Below are positions 9,098-23,522 of a stretch of DNA of 64,000 nucleotides, one piece after another. Position numbers and translations under genes: made by a program. How positions within the stretch are numbered: the stretch's first letter is position 1; every line of letters starts with the position of its first letter. The notes under the pieces are model-generated. The model searched no databases. It saw only the letters and a list, made by a program, of their open reading frames with translations, and was not told the DNA's origin. The stretch is taken from positions 2,170,001 to 2,234,000 of the forward strand of contig NC_015514.1 in the NCBI RefSeq assembly GCF_000212695.1, read 5' to 3'. Source of the stretch: Cellulomonas fimi ATCC 484 (lineage in GTDB: Bacteria > Actinomycetota > Actinomycetes > Actinomycetales > Cellulomonadaceae).

Positions 9098-10300
9098 TCA
9101 GCCGACGGCCGACAGCAGGTCGGCCGCGCGGTCCGTGCGCTCCCAGGTGAACTCGGGCAGCTCACGCCCGAAGTGCCCGTACGCGGCGGTCCGGCGGTAG
9201 ATCGGCCGCAGCAGGTCGAGGTCCCGGATGATCGCGGCCGGGCGCAGGTCGAACACCTCCCGGATCGCCTGCGTCAGCCGCTCGTCCGCGACGGTGCCCG
9301 TGCCGAACGTCTCGACGTACAGGCCGACGGGGTGCGCCTTGCCGATCGCGTACGCGACCTGCACCTCGCACCGGCGCGCCAGCCCGGCGGCGACGACGTT
9401 CTTGGCGACCCACCGCATCGCGTACGCGGCGGACCGGTCGACCTTCGACGGGTCCTTGCCCGAGAAGGCGCCGCCGCCGTGCCGGGCGAACCCGCCGTAG
9501 GTGTCGACGATGATCTTGCGCCCGGTGAGGCCGGCGTCGCCCTTCGGGCCGCCCACGACGAACGTGCCCGTCGGGTTCACGAGCAGGCGGTGGTCGGCGG
9601 TGTCCAGCTCGAGCGAGGCGAGCACGGGCGCGACGACGTGCTCGGCGATCGCGGGCCGGAGGTCGTTCTCGAGGTTCAGGTCCGGGTCGTGCTGGGTCGA
9701 CAGGACCACGGTGTCGAGCGAGACCGCACGGTCCCCCTCGTAGCCGATCGTCACCTGCGTCTTGCCGTCCGGGCGCAGGCCCGGCACGATCCCGGCCTTG
9801 CGGACCTCGGTCAGGCGCTCGGCCAGCCGGTGCGCCGCCCAGATCGGCAGCGGCAGCAGGCTCGGCGTCTCATCCGTCGCGTAGCCGAACATCAGGCCCT
9901 GGTCGCCCGCGCCCTGCAGGTCGAGCGGGTCCATGTCCGAGGAGTCCTCGCGGACCTCGAGCGCCTTGTCGACGCCCTGTGCGATGTCCGGCGACTGCTG
10001 GCCGATCGACACCGACACGCCGCACGACTCGCCGTCGAAGCCGATGTGGGAGGACGTGTAGCCGATGCCCTGCACGACCTCGCGCACGACCTGCGGGATC
10101 TCGACGTACGCGCTGGTGGTGACCTCGCCCGCCACGTGCACGAGACCCGTCGTGACCATCGTCTCCACGGCGACGCGGGCCGCCGGGTCCTGGTCGAGGA
10201 TCGCGTCGAGGATCGCGTCGGAGATCTGGTCGCAGATCTTGTCCGGGTGGCCCTCCGTCACCGATTCGGACGTGAAGAGCCGCACGGGAGCGTCAGTCAT
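9098..10300 (-). CDS. metK: S-adenosylmethionine synthetase
   Basis: 400 residues, full length. It makes S-adenosylmethionine from methionine and ATP. Seen: [14 protein letters not shown] near residue 15 with the ATP/Mg ligands, the hexapeptide [12 protein letters not shown] near 120, and the glycine-rich phosphate loop [19 protein letters not shown] near 270. The start ATG at 10300 is followed immediately by a family-typical N-terminus ([14 protein letters not shown]). It lies 43 nt after coaBC, and the order mihF-gmk-rpoZ-coaBC-metK-priA is the standard actinobacterial one. Confidence 0.97.
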   Translation of the reverse strand: MTDAPVRLFTSESVTEGHPDKICDQISDAILDAILDQDPAARVAVETMVTTGLVHVAGEVTTSAYVEIPQVVREVVQGIGYTSSHIGFDGESCGVSVSIGQQSPDIAQGVDKALEVREDSSDMDPLDLQGAGDQGLMFGYATDETPSLLPLPIWAAHRLAERLTEVRKAGIVPGLRPDGKTQVTIGYEGDRAVSLDTVVLSTQHDPDLNLENDLRPAIAEHVVAPVLASLELDTADHRLLVNPTGTFVVGGPKGDAGLTGRKIIVDTYGGFARHGGGAFSGKDPSKVDRSAAYAMRWVAKNVVAAGLARRCEVQVAYAIGKAHPVGLYVETFGTGTVADERLTQAIREVFDLRPAAIIRDLDLLRPIYRRTAAYGHFGRELPEFTWERTDRAADLLSAVG

Positions 10301-10343
10301 GCGGCACAGCCTAACGGCCTGCGCCGACGACCCGGACGGGCGT

Positions 10344-11534
10344 TCACCAGCGGTCGCGGACCGCGTCCCAGACGGTGCCGGCGACGTCGTCCTTGGTGCC
10401 CCCGGCGGTCGCGACGACCTGCCCGGCCCCGTCGAGGACGACGACCTCGTTGACGTCCGTGCCGAACCCGCGGCCCTCGCCGACGGCGTTCACGACCAGC
10501 AGGTCGGCGCCCTTGCGGAGCGCCTTCGCGCGGCCGTGCTCGAGCACCGAGCCGTCGTCGTCGCCGGTCTCGGCGGCGAACCCCACGACGAGCTGCCCCT
10601 CGCGCAGCCGTTCCCCGGCGAGCTCCGCGAGCACGTCGACGTTCTCGACGAGCTCGATCGCCGGGGCCGACCGGTCGGCGCGCTTCTTGATCTTGGCGCC
10701 CTGCACGGACGCGGGGCGGTAGTCCGCGACGGCGGCCGCCATCACGACGACGTCCGCGTCCTTCGCCGCGGCGCGCACGGCGTCGCGCAGCTGCGCCGCG
10801 GTCTCCACCGGGACGACGTCGACGCCCGCGGGCGGCGGCACCGCCAGGTTGGCGGCCACGAGCGTCACGCGCGCCCCACGCGCGGCCGCGACGCGGGCCA
10901 GCGCCACGCCCTGACGCCCGGAGCTGCGGTTGCCGAGGAAGCGCACGGGGTCGAGCGGCTCGCGGGTGCCTCCGGCCGACACGACGACGTGCCGCCCGGC
11001 CAGGTCGCGCGGCCCGGCGAGGGCGAACGCGGCGGCGGCGATCTCCTCGGGCTCGGGGAGCCGGCCCGGGCCCGTGTCGGCGCCCGTCAGACGTCCGCTC
11101 GCGGGGTCGAGCACGTGCACGCCCCGGCGCCGCAGCGTCTCGACGTTCGCGACGGTCGCGGGGTGCTCCCACATCTCGGTGTGCATGGCCGGCGCCATGA
11201 GCACCGGGCAGCGCGCCACGAGCAGGGTCGCGGTCAGCAGGTCGTCCGCGCGACCCGTCGCTGCACGCGCGAGCAGGTCCGCGGTGGCGGGGGCGACGAC
11301 GACCAGCTCGGCCTGCTTGCCGACCGCGACGTGCGCGACCTGGTCGACGTCCTCGAACACGTCGGTCGTGACCGGCTGCCCGGACAGGGCCTCCCAGGTC
11401 GCTGCGCCGACGAACTGCAGCGCGGCGGCGGTCGGCACGACGCGCACGTCGTGCCCCGCCTCACGCAGGAGCCGCAGCAGCAGCACCGCCTTGTAGGCGG
11501 CGATGCCGCCCGCGACACCCAGGACGATCCGCAT
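10344..11534 (-). CDS. coaBC: Bifunctional phosphopantothenoylcysteine decarboxylase / phosphopantothenate-cysteine ligase
   Basis: 396 residues. It performs two consecutive steps of coenzyme A synthesis. The N-terminal FMN-dependent decarboxylase shows [10 protein letters not shown] (residues 6-15), [19 protein letters not shown] and the substrate-binding PAMHTEMW, in which His replaces the Asn of the E. coli PxMNxxMW motif, as in mycobacteria. The C-terminal ligase domain starts near residue 185 ([22 protein letters not shown]) and includes KIKKR near residue 280. It is 11 nt downstream of rpoZ and probably belongs to the mihF-gmk-rpoZ operon. Confidence 0.96.
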   Translation of the reverse strand: MRIVLGVAGGIAAYKAVLLLRLLREAGHDVRVVPTAAALQFVGAATWEALSGQPVTTDVFEDVDQVAHVAVGKQAELVVVAPATADLLARAATGRADDLLTATLLVARCPVLMAPAMHTEMWEHPATVANVETLRRRGVHVLDPASGRLTGADTGPGRLPEPEEIAAAAFALAGPRDLAGRHVVVSAGGTREPLDPVRFLGNRSSGRQGVALARVAAARGARVTLVAANLAVPPPAGVDVVPVETAAQLRDAVRAAAKDADVVVMAAAVADYRPASVQGAKIKKRADRSAPAIELVENVDVLAELAGERLREGQLVVGFAAETGDDDGSVLEHGRAKALRKGADLLVVNAVGEGRGFGTDVNEVVVLDGAGQVVATAGGTKDDVAGTVWDAVRDRW

Positions 11535-11545
11535 GGGGGCGGGCC

Positions 11546-11809
11546 TCAGCCCTCCGTGGCCTCGGACGTCAGCAGGCCGGCGTCGATCTCCCGCATCGCG
11601 ATCGACAGCGGCTTCTCCTGCGGACGCGTGTCGACGAGCGGGCCGACGTACTCGAGCAGGCCCTCGTTGAGCTGCGAGTAGTAGGCGTTGATCTGACGGG
11701 CGCGCTGCGCCGAGTACAGCACGAGGGCGTACTTGGAGTCGGCGCGCTCGAGGAGCTGGTCGATCGGCGGGTCGGTGATGCCCGTGGGGGCGGCGACGGT
11801 TCCGGACAC
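11546..11809 (-). CDS. rpoZ: RNA polymerase omega subunit
   Basis: 87 residues. Omega promotes folding and assembly of the beta' subunit into RNA polymerase. The conserved core reads [20 protein letters not shown] and RARQINAYY, followed by the actinobacterial extension with [22 protein letters not shown]. It lies between gmk and coaBC, as in mycobacteria and Streptomyces, with 46 nt to gmk and 11 nt to coaBC. Confidence 0.96.
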   Translation of the reverse strand: MSGTVAAPTGITDPPIDQLLERADSKYALVLYSAQRARQINAYYSQLNEGLLEYVGPLVDTRPQEKPLSIAMREIDAGLLTSEATEG

Positions 11810-11855
11810 GATGGTCTCCCGTGACGTGTGAGGGGGATGGAGGACGAGCCTGCGG

Positions 11856-12431
11856 TCATCCTACCCGGTCGGCGATCCCCATCACCCGGACCAGCTCGTC
11901 GGTCGCACGGTGCACGTCGTCGTTGACGATCACGTGGTCGAACTCGGACTCCGCGGCGAGCTCCACGCGCGCGGTCGCGAGCCGGCGCTCACGCTCCTCC
12001 GCGCTCTCCGTGCCCCGCCCCACCAGCCGCCGCTCGAGCTCCGCGAACGACGGTGGGGCGAGGAACACGAAGCGCGCGTCCGGCATGGTGCTGCGCACCT
12101 GCCGGGCGCCCTGCAGGTCGATCTCGAGGAGTGCGGGCTCCCCCGCGGCGAGCCGGCGCTCGACCGGCTCCCGCGGGGTCCCGTAGCGGTGGACGCCGTG
12201 GACGACCGCCCACTCCAGCAGGTCGCCGTCCTCGACCATCCGGTCGAACTCGTCGGCGCTGACGAAGTGGTAGTGCACCCCCTCGACCTCACCCGGCCGC
12301 GGGGGCCGCGTCGTCGCGGACACCGAGAGCCAGACCCGGGGGTAGCGCGTGCGGACGTCGGCGGAGACCGTGCCCTTGCCGACGGCGGTGGGTCCGGCGA
12401 GAACGGTCAGCCGGGCGGGCGTCGTCGTCAT
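11856..12431 (-). CDS. gmk: Guanylate kinase
   Basis: 191 residues. It phosphorylates GMP to GDP. The P-loop reads GPTAVGKGT (residues 13-21). GMP-binding residues are in [20 protein letters not shown] (near residue 40), and HRYGTP follows near 80. Further signatures are [13 protein letters not shown] and a C-terminal [14 protein letters not shown]. It is 42 nt downstream of mihF and co-directional with rpoZ; both are presumably transcribed from the promoter upstream of mihF. Confidence 0.96.
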   Translation of the reverse strand: MTTTPARLTVLAGPTAVGKGTVSADVRTRYPRVWLSVSATTRPPRPGEVEGVHYHFVSADEFDRMVEDGDLLEWAVVHGVHRYGTPREPVERRLAAGEPALLEIDLQGARQVRSTMPDARFVFLAPPSFAELERRLVGRGTESAEERERRLATARVELAAESEFDHVIVNDDVHRATDELVRVMGIADRVG

Positions 12432-12473
12432 GGGTGGTGCGGTGCTCCTCGTGCCGCGGTGACGACCCGTCCG

Positions 12474-12785
12474 TCACCCGAAGCGGTCGACGAGCGCCTT
12501 CACCTGGTGGGGTCCCAGACCGCGGACGCGCCGCGTCTCCGAGATGCCGATCTCGGAGATGATCGCACGAGCCTTGACCTTCCCCACACCGGGCAGGGAC
12601 TCCAGGAGGGCGAGGACCTTGAGCTTGCCGATGGTCTCGTCCTTCTGGCCCTGCGCGATGACCTCCGAGAGGGTCCCCTGGGAGTACTTGAGGCGGTTCT
12701 TCACCTCGGCACGGGCCTGCCGGGCTGCGGCGGCCTTCTGGAGCGCTGCGGCTCGTTGTTCGGGAGTCAGCGGAGGAAGAGCCAC
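12474..12785 (-). CDS. mihF: Actinobacterial integration host factor (mIHF/sIHF)
   Basis: 103 residues, matching the roughly 105-residue family. This nucleoid-associated protein binds DNA through a helix-two-turn-helix region and is unrelated to the alpha/beta IHF of proteobacteria. The N-terminal helix (ALPPLTPEQRAAALQKAAAA) and the DNA-binding segment LPGVGKVKARAIISEIGI near residue 70 match the family closely. The open frame extends to 12878, but the GTG at 12785 is preceded by GAGAAGG and gives the family's exact N-terminus (VALPPLTPEQ). It has its own promoter at 12850-12878 and leads a run of housekeeping genes. Confidence 0.96.
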   Translation of the reverse strand: MALPPLTPEQRAAALQKAAAARQARAEVKNRLKYSQGTLSEVIAQGQKDETIGKLKVLALLESLPGVGKVKARAIISEIGISETRRVRGLGPHQVKALVDRFG

Positions 12786-12849
12786 GCGCGTCACCTTCTC
12801 GTCAGTGGGCCGTCGGTTCCTCGTCGGGTGCGCAAGGACCGTGGATATG

Positions 12850-12878
12850 AAACTAGCGAGGCCACACCAGGTCGGCAA
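12850..12878 (-). promoter_or_regulatory. Promoter of the mihF-gmk-rpoZ operon
   Basis: On the minus strand TTGCCG (12873-12878) and TAGTTT (12850-12855) are separated by exactly 17 nt. This is a good match to a primary-sigma actinobacterial promoter. The predicted start point near 12843 gives a leader of about 58 nt to the mihF GTG. It sits just after the two hairpins that end the pyrimidine operon, which supports a new transcription unit here. Confidence 0.7.
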
Positions 12879-12952
12879 CGCGGACGCGCCGGAGCCACCT
12901 GCGACGACGCGTGCCGACCACGCGCTCCCACCACGCGCCCCGACGACGCACG

Positions 12953-12974
12953 GGCAGGGCCCGCGGGCCCTGCC
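12953..12974 (-). terminator. 22-nt GC-rich palindrome, second hairpin after pyrF
   Basis: GGCAGGGCCC and GGGCCCTGCC flank a central GC and form a perfect 22-nt palindrome. It lies 27 nt beyond the first hairpin and 75 nt before the mihF -35 box. It probably acts as back-up terminator of the pyr operon. There is no U-tract, as is common in high-GC actinobacteria. Confidence 0.55.
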
Positions 12975-13001
12975 GGGGCCGCGCCGACGAGCACGCGACG
13001 G

Positions 13002-13048
13002 CCCGAGGACGGGCGCGGCGACGCGTGCACGCCGCGCCCGCCCTCGGG
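13002..13048 (-). terminator. Intrinsic terminator after pyrF
   Basis: Inverted repeat of 19 nt per arm (13002-13020 and 13030-13048) with one mismatch and a 9-nt loop. It begins 8 nt after the pyrF stop codon. It ends the pyrR-to-pyrF operon and isolates it from mihF. No T-run follows. Confidence 0.8.
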
Positions 13049-13056
13049 AGGTGGCG

Positions 13057-13931
13057 TCAGGACAGCGCCGCGGCCGCCTCGTCGGCAGCCCGTCGCGCGG
13101 CCGCGCGCAGGGACGCGACGTCCGGACCGGCCGCCAGGACGCCGCGCGACGACGACGCCAGCACCTGCGCGCGGGCGCTGCCGAAGACGCGCGTCAGCTC
13201 GCGTGGGCCCGCACCCTGCGCGCCCACGCCGGGGGCGAGCAGCGGGCCGTTGACGTGCACGAGGTCGACCCCGGCGCGCTCGGCCGCGTCGCCCACGGTC
13301 GCGCCCACGACCAGGCCGACCGAGCCCATCGGGTCCTCCCCCGCGTTGAGCGCGGCGGCCCGCGCGGCGACCGCCGCGGCGACGGTCACGCCGTCGTCGG
13401 TGCGGGCGTGCTGGACCTCGTGGCCCTCCTTGTTGGACGTCAGGCACAGGACGAACAGCCCGCGACCGGTCGCGAGCGCCTGGTCGACGGCCGGGTCGAG
13501 CGAGCCGAAGCCGAGGTACGGCGACACCGTGAGCGCGTCGCCCGCGAGCGGCGAGCCGTCGCGCAGGTACGCGTCGGCGTAGCCCGCCATGGTCGAGCCG
13601 ATGTCGCCACGCTTGGCGTCGACGACCACGAGCGTGCCCGTCTCTCGGCCGGCGGCGACGACCTCCTCGAGCACCGCGACGCCCGCCGAGCCGTGCCGCT
13701 CGAACAGCGCGGACTGCGGCTTCACGGCGGCCACCCGCCCGCCGACCGCGTCGAGCACGATCCGCGCGAACGTCCGCAGGCCCACGGCGTCGTCGGTCAG
13801 GCCCCACTCGAGCAGCAGGCCGGGGTGCGGGTCGACGCCCACGCACAGCGGGCCGTGGTCGGCCGCCGCGGCGGCCAGGCGGGCGCCGAACGGCACGCGA
13901 CCGCCCACGCCGCCGGGCAGCGCGTCGCCCG

Positions 13932-13935
<4 letters not shown>
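13057..13935 (-). CDS. pyrF: Orotidine 5'-phosphate decarboxylase (type 2)
   Basis: 292 residues, as in the longer type 2 subfamily found in actinobacteria. It performs the last step of UMP synthesis. The catalytic motif [20 protein letters not shown] (near residue 90) contains the Lys-Asp tetrad residues. [17 protein letters not shown] lies near residue 25, and [10 protein letters not shown] lies near 235. The start is a GTG at 13935 overlapping the carB stop (GTGA). It is the last gene of the pyr operon and is followed within 10 nt by a strong hairpin. Confidence 0.95.
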
Positions 13936-17275
<3,340 letters not shown>

Positions 17276-17276
<1 letters not shown>

Positions 17277-18469
17277 CAGGCGGCACCCTTCGTGGTGGGG
17301 TCGTCGGCGCCGGTCATGAGCGCGACGAAGCGGTCGAACAGGTAGGCGGCGTCGTGGGGACCGGCGGCCGCCTCCGGGTGGTACTGGACGGAGAACGCGG
17401 GCAGGTCGAGCGCGCGCAGGCCCTCGACCACGTCGTCGTTGAGGTCGACGTGGCTGACGACGACGCGCCCGTAGCGGCCTCCGTCGTGGGGGGCGACGGA
17501 CTCGCCGTCGAGGGGTGCGTCGACGGCGAACCCGTGGTTGTGGGCGGTGATCTCGACCTTGCCGGTGGCGCGGTCGACGACGGGCTGGTTCACGCCGCGG
17601 TGGCCGTAGCCGAGCTTGTAGGTGCCGTATCCGAGCGCGCGGCCGAGCAGCTGGTTGCCGTAGCAGATGCCGAAGAACGGGATCTGGCGGTCGAGGACGT
17701 CGCGCAGGAGCTCGACCTCGTGGGTCGCGGCGGACGGGTCGCCGGGGCCGTTGGAGAAGAACACGCCGTCGGGCGAGGTCGCGAGGACGTCGTCGATGGT
17801 CGCGGTGGCGGGCAGGACGTGGACGCGCACGCCGCGCTCGGCGAGGCGCTGCGGCGTCATGGCCTTGATGCCGAGGTCGACGGCGGCGACGGTCGCGACG
17901 GGTGCGTCGAGCGGCGTGCCGTCGGGACCGAGGGCCTCGACGACGTAGGCCTCGTCGGTGGACACCTCGCCGGCGAGGTCGGCGCCGGCCATGGCGGGGG
18001 CGGCGAGGACCTCGGCGAGCAGGTCGTCGCCGTGGCGGCGCTCGTCGTCGGTGCCGTGCAGCGCGTCGCCGGAGAAGATGCCGGCGCGCATGACGCCGCG
18101 TTCGCGCAGGTGGCGGGTGAGGGCGCGGGTGTCGACGCCGCTGATGCCGACGATCCCCTGGGCGACGAGCTCGTCGTCGAGGGTGCGGCGGGCACGCCAG
18201 CTGGAGGAGCGGCGTGCGGGGTCGCGCACGACGTAGCCGGCGACCCAGATGCGGCTCGACTCGGGGTCCTCGTCGTTGACGCCGGTGTTGCCGATGTGGG
18301 GCGCCGTCATGACGACGACCTGGCGGTGGTACGAGGGGTCGGTCAGCGTCTCCTGGTAGCCGGTCATGCCGGTGTTGAAGACGATCTCGCCGAGCGTGCG
18401 GCCGGTCGCGCCGTACGCCTGCCCGGGGAACGTGCGGCCGTCCTCGAGGACGAGCACTGCGTCGGTCAT
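17276..18469 (-). CDS. carA: Carbamoyl-phosphate synthase, small (glutaminase) subunit
   Basis: 397 residues. It hydrolyses glutamine and channels ammonia to CarB. The N-terminal CPSase domain starts [16 protein letters not shown]. The class I amidotransferase domain carries the nucleophile in [12 protein letters not shown] (Tyr-Asn where Leu-Gly-His is more usual, a known variant) and the His/Glu pair in [11 protein letters not shown]. The start is preceded by a strong GGAGGAG. The gene overlaps the upstream membrane-protein gene by 4 nt (ATGA) and carB by 1 nt, so stoichiometric coupled translation is likely. Confidence 0.96.
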
Positions 18470-19050
18470 GGCTTCTCCTCCTGCCCGGCGGTGCCGGGGG
18501 TCACGTCCGGCCCGGTGGCGCCGGGCGCGTGGTCGGTGGTGTCGACGGGTGCGTCGACGAGGGCCGCGGCAGCGGCGACCAGCAGGGGCCGGTCGGCGGC
18601 GTGCCGCGTGCGCAGGCCGGTGTCGAGGCCGCGCGGGTCGTCGGGGTGCGGCTGCCAGGTGAGCACGACGAGCCCGTCCTTGCCGACGACCTTGCCGGCG
18701 ATGCCGGGGGCGGTGCCGGCGCCGCGCAGGGTCGGGGCGGGCACGAACACGTCGGTCGCGCCTGTGCGCGAGACGAGCACGCCCGCGTCGTGCACGGACA
18801 CCTGGGCCGGGCTGCGGACGCCGAGGTCGTGCGCGGCGACGCGGTCCAGCCAGTCGCCCGCGCGCGTCGTGGAGACGTACACGGCCTCGACGGGTCCGAA
18901 CCGTGCGGGCCCGAGGTCGTCGGGGGCGACGGGCAGCTGCGGCACGAGCCCCTCGGTGCGTCGTCGTCGGCCGAGCCAGCCGGCGCGCATGCCCCACAGG
19001 GCGAGGACGGCGACGAGGACGAGGACGACGACGGACACCCACGGGCGCAT
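18466..19050 (-). CDS. Single-pass membrane protein with PH-like domain, pyr operon
   Basis: 194 residues. One transmembrane helix is seen at residues 4-23 ([17 protein letters not shown] region), then a basic stretch (RRRRT). A roughly 130-residue cytoplasmic domain follows, with [20 protein letters not shown] and [18 protein letters not shown] gene of this kind sits between pyrC and carA in many actinobacteria (the position of M. tuberculosis Rv1382) and is usually annotated as PH-like domain or as an export or transporter protein. No catalytic motif is visible and the function is unknown. It overlaps pyrC by 1 nt and carA by 4 nt, so it is firmly inside the operon. The last 35 residues are low-complexity. 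Confidence 0.82.
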   Translation of the reverse strand: MRPWVSVVVLVLVAVLALWGMRAGWLGRRRRTEGLVPQLPVAPDDLGPARFGPVEAVYVSTTRAGDWLDRVAAHDLGVRSPAQVSVHDAGVLVSRTGATDVFVPAPTLRGAGTAPGIAGKVVGKDGLVVLTWQPHPDDPRGLDTGLRTRHAADRPLLVAAAAALVDAPVDTTDHAPGATGPDVTPGTAGQEEKP

Positions 19051-20356
19051 CAGCGGGCGTCCTCGTCGCACGGGGTCCCGTCGAGGACCGTGGCGCGTCC
19101 CCGCAGGAAGGTCGCGACGACGCACCCGGGCAGCTCGCGCCCGCGGTACGGCGAGTTGACGCTCTTGGTGGCCTGGGCCGCGGGGTCGACGGTGCGGCGT
19201 GCGGCGGGGTCGACGAGGACGAGGTTGGCGGGCTCCCCCACGGCGATCGGCCGCCCGTGGTCGGTGACGCGGCCGATGCGCGCGGGCGTGGTCGACAGCA
19301 CGCGGGCGACGTCGGCCCAGGTGAGCCGGCCGGTGTCGACCATCGTCTGCTGCACGACGGACAGCGCGGTCTCGAGCCCGGTCATGCCGAACGCGGCGGC
19401 GGCCCACTCGCAGTCCTTGTCCTCGCGCGTGTGCGGCGCGTGGTCGGTCGCGACGATGTCGATCGTGCCGTCGGCGAGCCCCGCGCGGACCGCCTCGACG
19501 TCGGCCTCGGTCCGCAGCGGCGGGTTGACCTTGAACACCGGGTCGTAGCCCCGCGCGAGGTCGTCGGTGAGCAGCAGGTGGTGCGGGGTGACCTCGGCGG
19601 TGACGTCGATGCCGCGGGACTTGGCCCAGCGCACGATCTCGACGGAGCCGGCGGTCGACAGGTGGCACACGTGCAGGCGCGAGCCGACGTGCTCGGCGAG
19701 CAGCACGTCGCGGGCGATGATCGCCTCCTCCGCGACCGCGGGCCACCCGGCGAGGCCCAGCTCGGCGGAGACGACCCCCTCGTGCATCTGCGCGTTCTCG
19801 GTGAGCCGCGGCTCCTGCGCGTGCTGCGCGACGACGCCGTCGAACGCCTTGACGTACTCGAGCGCGCGGCGCATGAGCACCGGGTCGTGCACGCACTTCC
19901 CGTCGTCGGAGAACACCCGGACCTCGGCCTGCGACTGGGCCATGGCCCCGAGCTCGGCGAGCTGCAACCCCGCGAGCCCGACGGTGACCGCCCCCACCGG
20001 GTGCACGTCCACCCAGCCGGCCTCGCGCCCGAGCCGCCAGACCTGCTCGACGACACCGGCGGTGTCCTGCGTCGGGGACGTGTTCGCCATGGCGTGGACC
20101 GCGGTGAACCCGCCGAGCGCGGCCGCGCGCGTGCCGGTGCGGATCGTCTCGGCGTCCTCGCGGCCCGGCTCGCGCAGGTGCGTGTGCAGGTCGACGAGGC
20201 CGGGCAGCAGCACGAGGCCCGCGCCGTGGATCTCGGTCGCGTCCCCGGCCTGCGCGCGGGCGTCGGGGCCGATCGCGGCGATCACACCGTCCGCGAGCAG
20301 CACGTCGACGGGGTCCGCGCCCAGCGGGGCGACGGACGTCAGCAGGTACCGGGGGT

Positions 20357-20360
<4 letters not shown>
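19050..20360 (-). CDS. pyrC: Dihydroorotase
   Basis: 436 residues, the type I zinc amidohydrolase class. It cyclises carbamoyl aspartate to dihydroorotate. The first zinc site HTH is in [18 protein letters not shown] (near residue 58). Substrate/metal residues lie in MANTSPTQD, and a second His cluster lies in VCHLSTAGS and [11 protein letters not shown]. The catalytic Asp is in [16 protein letters not shown] (near residue 305). The start is a GTG at 20360 overlapping the pyrB stop (GTGA); MNPRYLL follows. It is coupled to pyrB and to the downstream PH-like gene. Confidence 0.96.
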
Positions 20361-21960
<1,600 letters not shown>

Positions 21961-21987
21961 TCTTAAAGGACGGCCTGTCGAGCCTCG

Positions 21988-21993
21988 ATCCTA
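21988..21993 (-). promoter_or_regulatory. Probable -10 box of the pyr operon
   Basis: TAGGAT on the minus strand, 58 nt upstream of the pyrR start, matches the TANNNT actinobacterial -10. The predicted start point near 21981 would include the entire PyrR loop in the mRNA. No good -35 hexamer is visible 16-18 nt upstream. Confidence 0.55.
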
Positions 21994-22052
21994 ACGCGGG
22001 GCCCGCGCGCCGCCGGGTGGCGTCTCACGTGCGGGGTTCGGGGTGACGGACG

Positions 22053-22412
22053 TCACGTGAGGGGGCGCAGCTCGAGGGTGACGTCGTCGGTGCCGTCGAG
22101 CGTGACGGGCACGCCCGTCGAGAGCAGGTCGGCGGGGGCGAAGGTTCCGGCGTCCGCGTCGGCGCCTGCCCGGGCGCGCACGGTGTACCGGCGGCCGCGC
22201 ACGGCTGCGCCGGCGCCGGCGGGGACGGTGACCTGGACCACGATCCCCTCGCCCGGGACGACGACGTCGCGCAGCCGGGTCGCGGCGACGCGGCGGGCGG
22301 GTGCGTCGGCACGCGTGACGTCGTCGACGGCGACGACGACGTCAGGCAGCGCGTCGCCGGTCGGCGGGTGGACGCGCAGCACGACCCGCACGTGCCGGTC
22401 GCCGCCGCTCAT
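22053..22412 (-). CDS. YbaY-like small beta-domain protein
   Basis: 119 residues. The pattern VVVAVDDVTRADAPARRVAA near residue 28, followed by a YTVRARAGADADAGTF strand and a TDDVTLELRPL end, resembles the YbaY family. That family's lipoprotein members carry the same single beta-sandwich. Here there is no signal peptide or lipobox, so the protein should be cytosolic as annotated. It is divergent from the astacin-like protease gene (start-to-start 99 nt), which may share a regulatory region. No function is established. A possible -10 (TACCGT) is present about 10 nt upstream of the start. Confidence 0.68.
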   Translation of the reverse strand: MSGGDRHVRVVLRVHPPTGDALPDVVVAVDDVTRADAPARRVAATRLRDVVVPGEGIVVQVTVPAGAGAAVRGRRYTVRARAGADADAGTFAPADLLSTGVPVTLDGTDDVTLELRPLT

Positions 22413-22511
22413 CGCCCCACGGTAGCCACGCGGGTATCTGCCGCGGGTGCGCGTCCTCCTCGCAGTCAGGGCGCGGGCCGCCGGGGTCCGGCGCCGTGGG
22501 GAGGTGGCGGG

Positions 22512-23396
22512 ATGGTCACGTCGGGCGGGGACGCGACGCCGGAGCGCCCCGAGGAGCGGTCGTCGCCGGCGACCGGCACGACCGTGATCACGGGCGTGGT
22601 GCTGCCGGCGCGGGAGGTCACGTACGCGCAGGTGGACGGCCTGGCGATCTTCGAGGGCGACATCGTGCTGGGTCGGCACGCCGACCTGCAGGACGCGGCC
22701 CGCCGACGTCCGGACGAGTCGTTCGGCGTCGCGATCACGGGCAGCCGGTACCGCTGGCCGGACGCGACCGTGCCGTACGAGACGGACCCGGCGATGCCGG
22801 ACCAGCACCGGGTCGTCGACGCGATCGCGCACTGGGAGGCGCTCACGCCGCTGCGGTTCGTGCCGCGCACGGCGCAGAACGCGGGCGCGTACCCGAGCTA
22901 CGTGCGGTTCTTCGCGGGCGGCGGGTGCTGGTCGTCGGTCGGGATGGTCGGTGGCCGGCAGGAGATCTCGCTGGGTGACGGCTGCTCGACGGGCAACGCG
23001 ATCCACGAGATCGGGCACGCGATCGGGCTGTGGCACGAGCAGAGCCGCGAGGACCGCGACGCGTGGGTGACGATCCGGCTGGAGAACGTCGACCCGGGCT
23101 ACGTGCACAACTTCGACCAGCACGTGTCCGACGGCGACGACATCGGCGGGTACGACTACGGCTCGATCATGCACTACCCGGCCACCGCGTTCTCCGTGAA
23201 CGGGGAGCCGACGATCGTGCCCGCGCGGCCCGGCGTGACGATCGGCCAGCGGCTGCGGCTGTCGGAGGGTGACGTGGCCGCGGTGCGCGAGCTGTACCCG
23301 GGCGCGGCGACGTCGACGGGCTCGGGGGTCGCGGCGGCGACGGGCGGTGGCTGCGACGACTGCGAGCAGAACGGCAGCGTCCCGCGCAAGGGGTGA
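22512..23396 (+). CDS. Astacin-like (M12A) zinc metalloprotease
   Basis: 294 residues. The full astacin signature HEIGHAIGLWHEQSREDRD (from residue 165) supplies the three zinc-binding His and the catalytic Glu. The Met-turn with Tyr follows as SIMHYP near residue 218. The region before it (VPYETDPAMPDQHRVVDAIA and RFVPRTAQN) matches the start of the astacin catalytic domain. The C-terminal CDDCEQNG has two Cys of unknown role. The ATG at 22512 is chosen because GGGGAGG precedes it; the frame opens 48 codons earlier without a ribosome binding site. Odd: no signal peptide is visible from this start, although the family is normally secreted. The first 70 residues could be a propeptide. Confidence 0.9.
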   Translation: MVTSGGDATPERPEERSSPATGTTVITGVVLPAREVTYAQVDGLAIFEGDIVLGRHADLQDAARRRPDESFGVAITGSRYRWPDATVPYETDPAMPDQHRVVDAIAHWEALTPLRFVPRTAQNAGAYPSYVRFFAGGGCWSSVGMVGGRQEISLGDGCSTGNAIHEIGHAIGLWHEQSREDRDAWVTIRLENVDPGYVHNFDQHVSDGDDIGGYDYGSIMHYPATAFSVNGEPTIVPARPGVTIGQRLRLSEGDVAAVRELYPGAATSTGSGVAAATGGGCDDCEQNGSVPRKG

Positions 23397-23486
23397 GCGA
23401 CCCGCGGCACCCGCCCGCCGCAGCACGTCGCCGCAGGTCACCTGTTCGTGCGCCCACCGGACGGCTCCGCGGTCACCCGATTGCCA

Positions 23487-23514
23487 GTCATCCGGCGGGG
23501 GTCGCGAGCCGATA
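23487..23514 (+). promoter_or_regulatory. Weak copy of the pilus-type promoter before the GGDEF-EAL gene
   Basis: GTCAT (23487-23491), a 16-nt spacer and GCCGATA (23508-23514) lie just before the GTG at 23523. The -10 half is identical to the best sigma-28-type sites in the pilus locus and the spacing is the same. The -35 half keeps only the TCA core. The start codon would be within about 2 nt of the transcription start, so the mRNA would be leaderless or nearly so. Confidence 0.45.
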
Positions 23515-23522
23515 CCTAGGAC

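Noticed and set aside
7751..10453. 900-residue plus-strand open frame opposite priA and metK
   Set aside because: Shadow of two well-identified genes; no ribosome binding site or recognisable domain.
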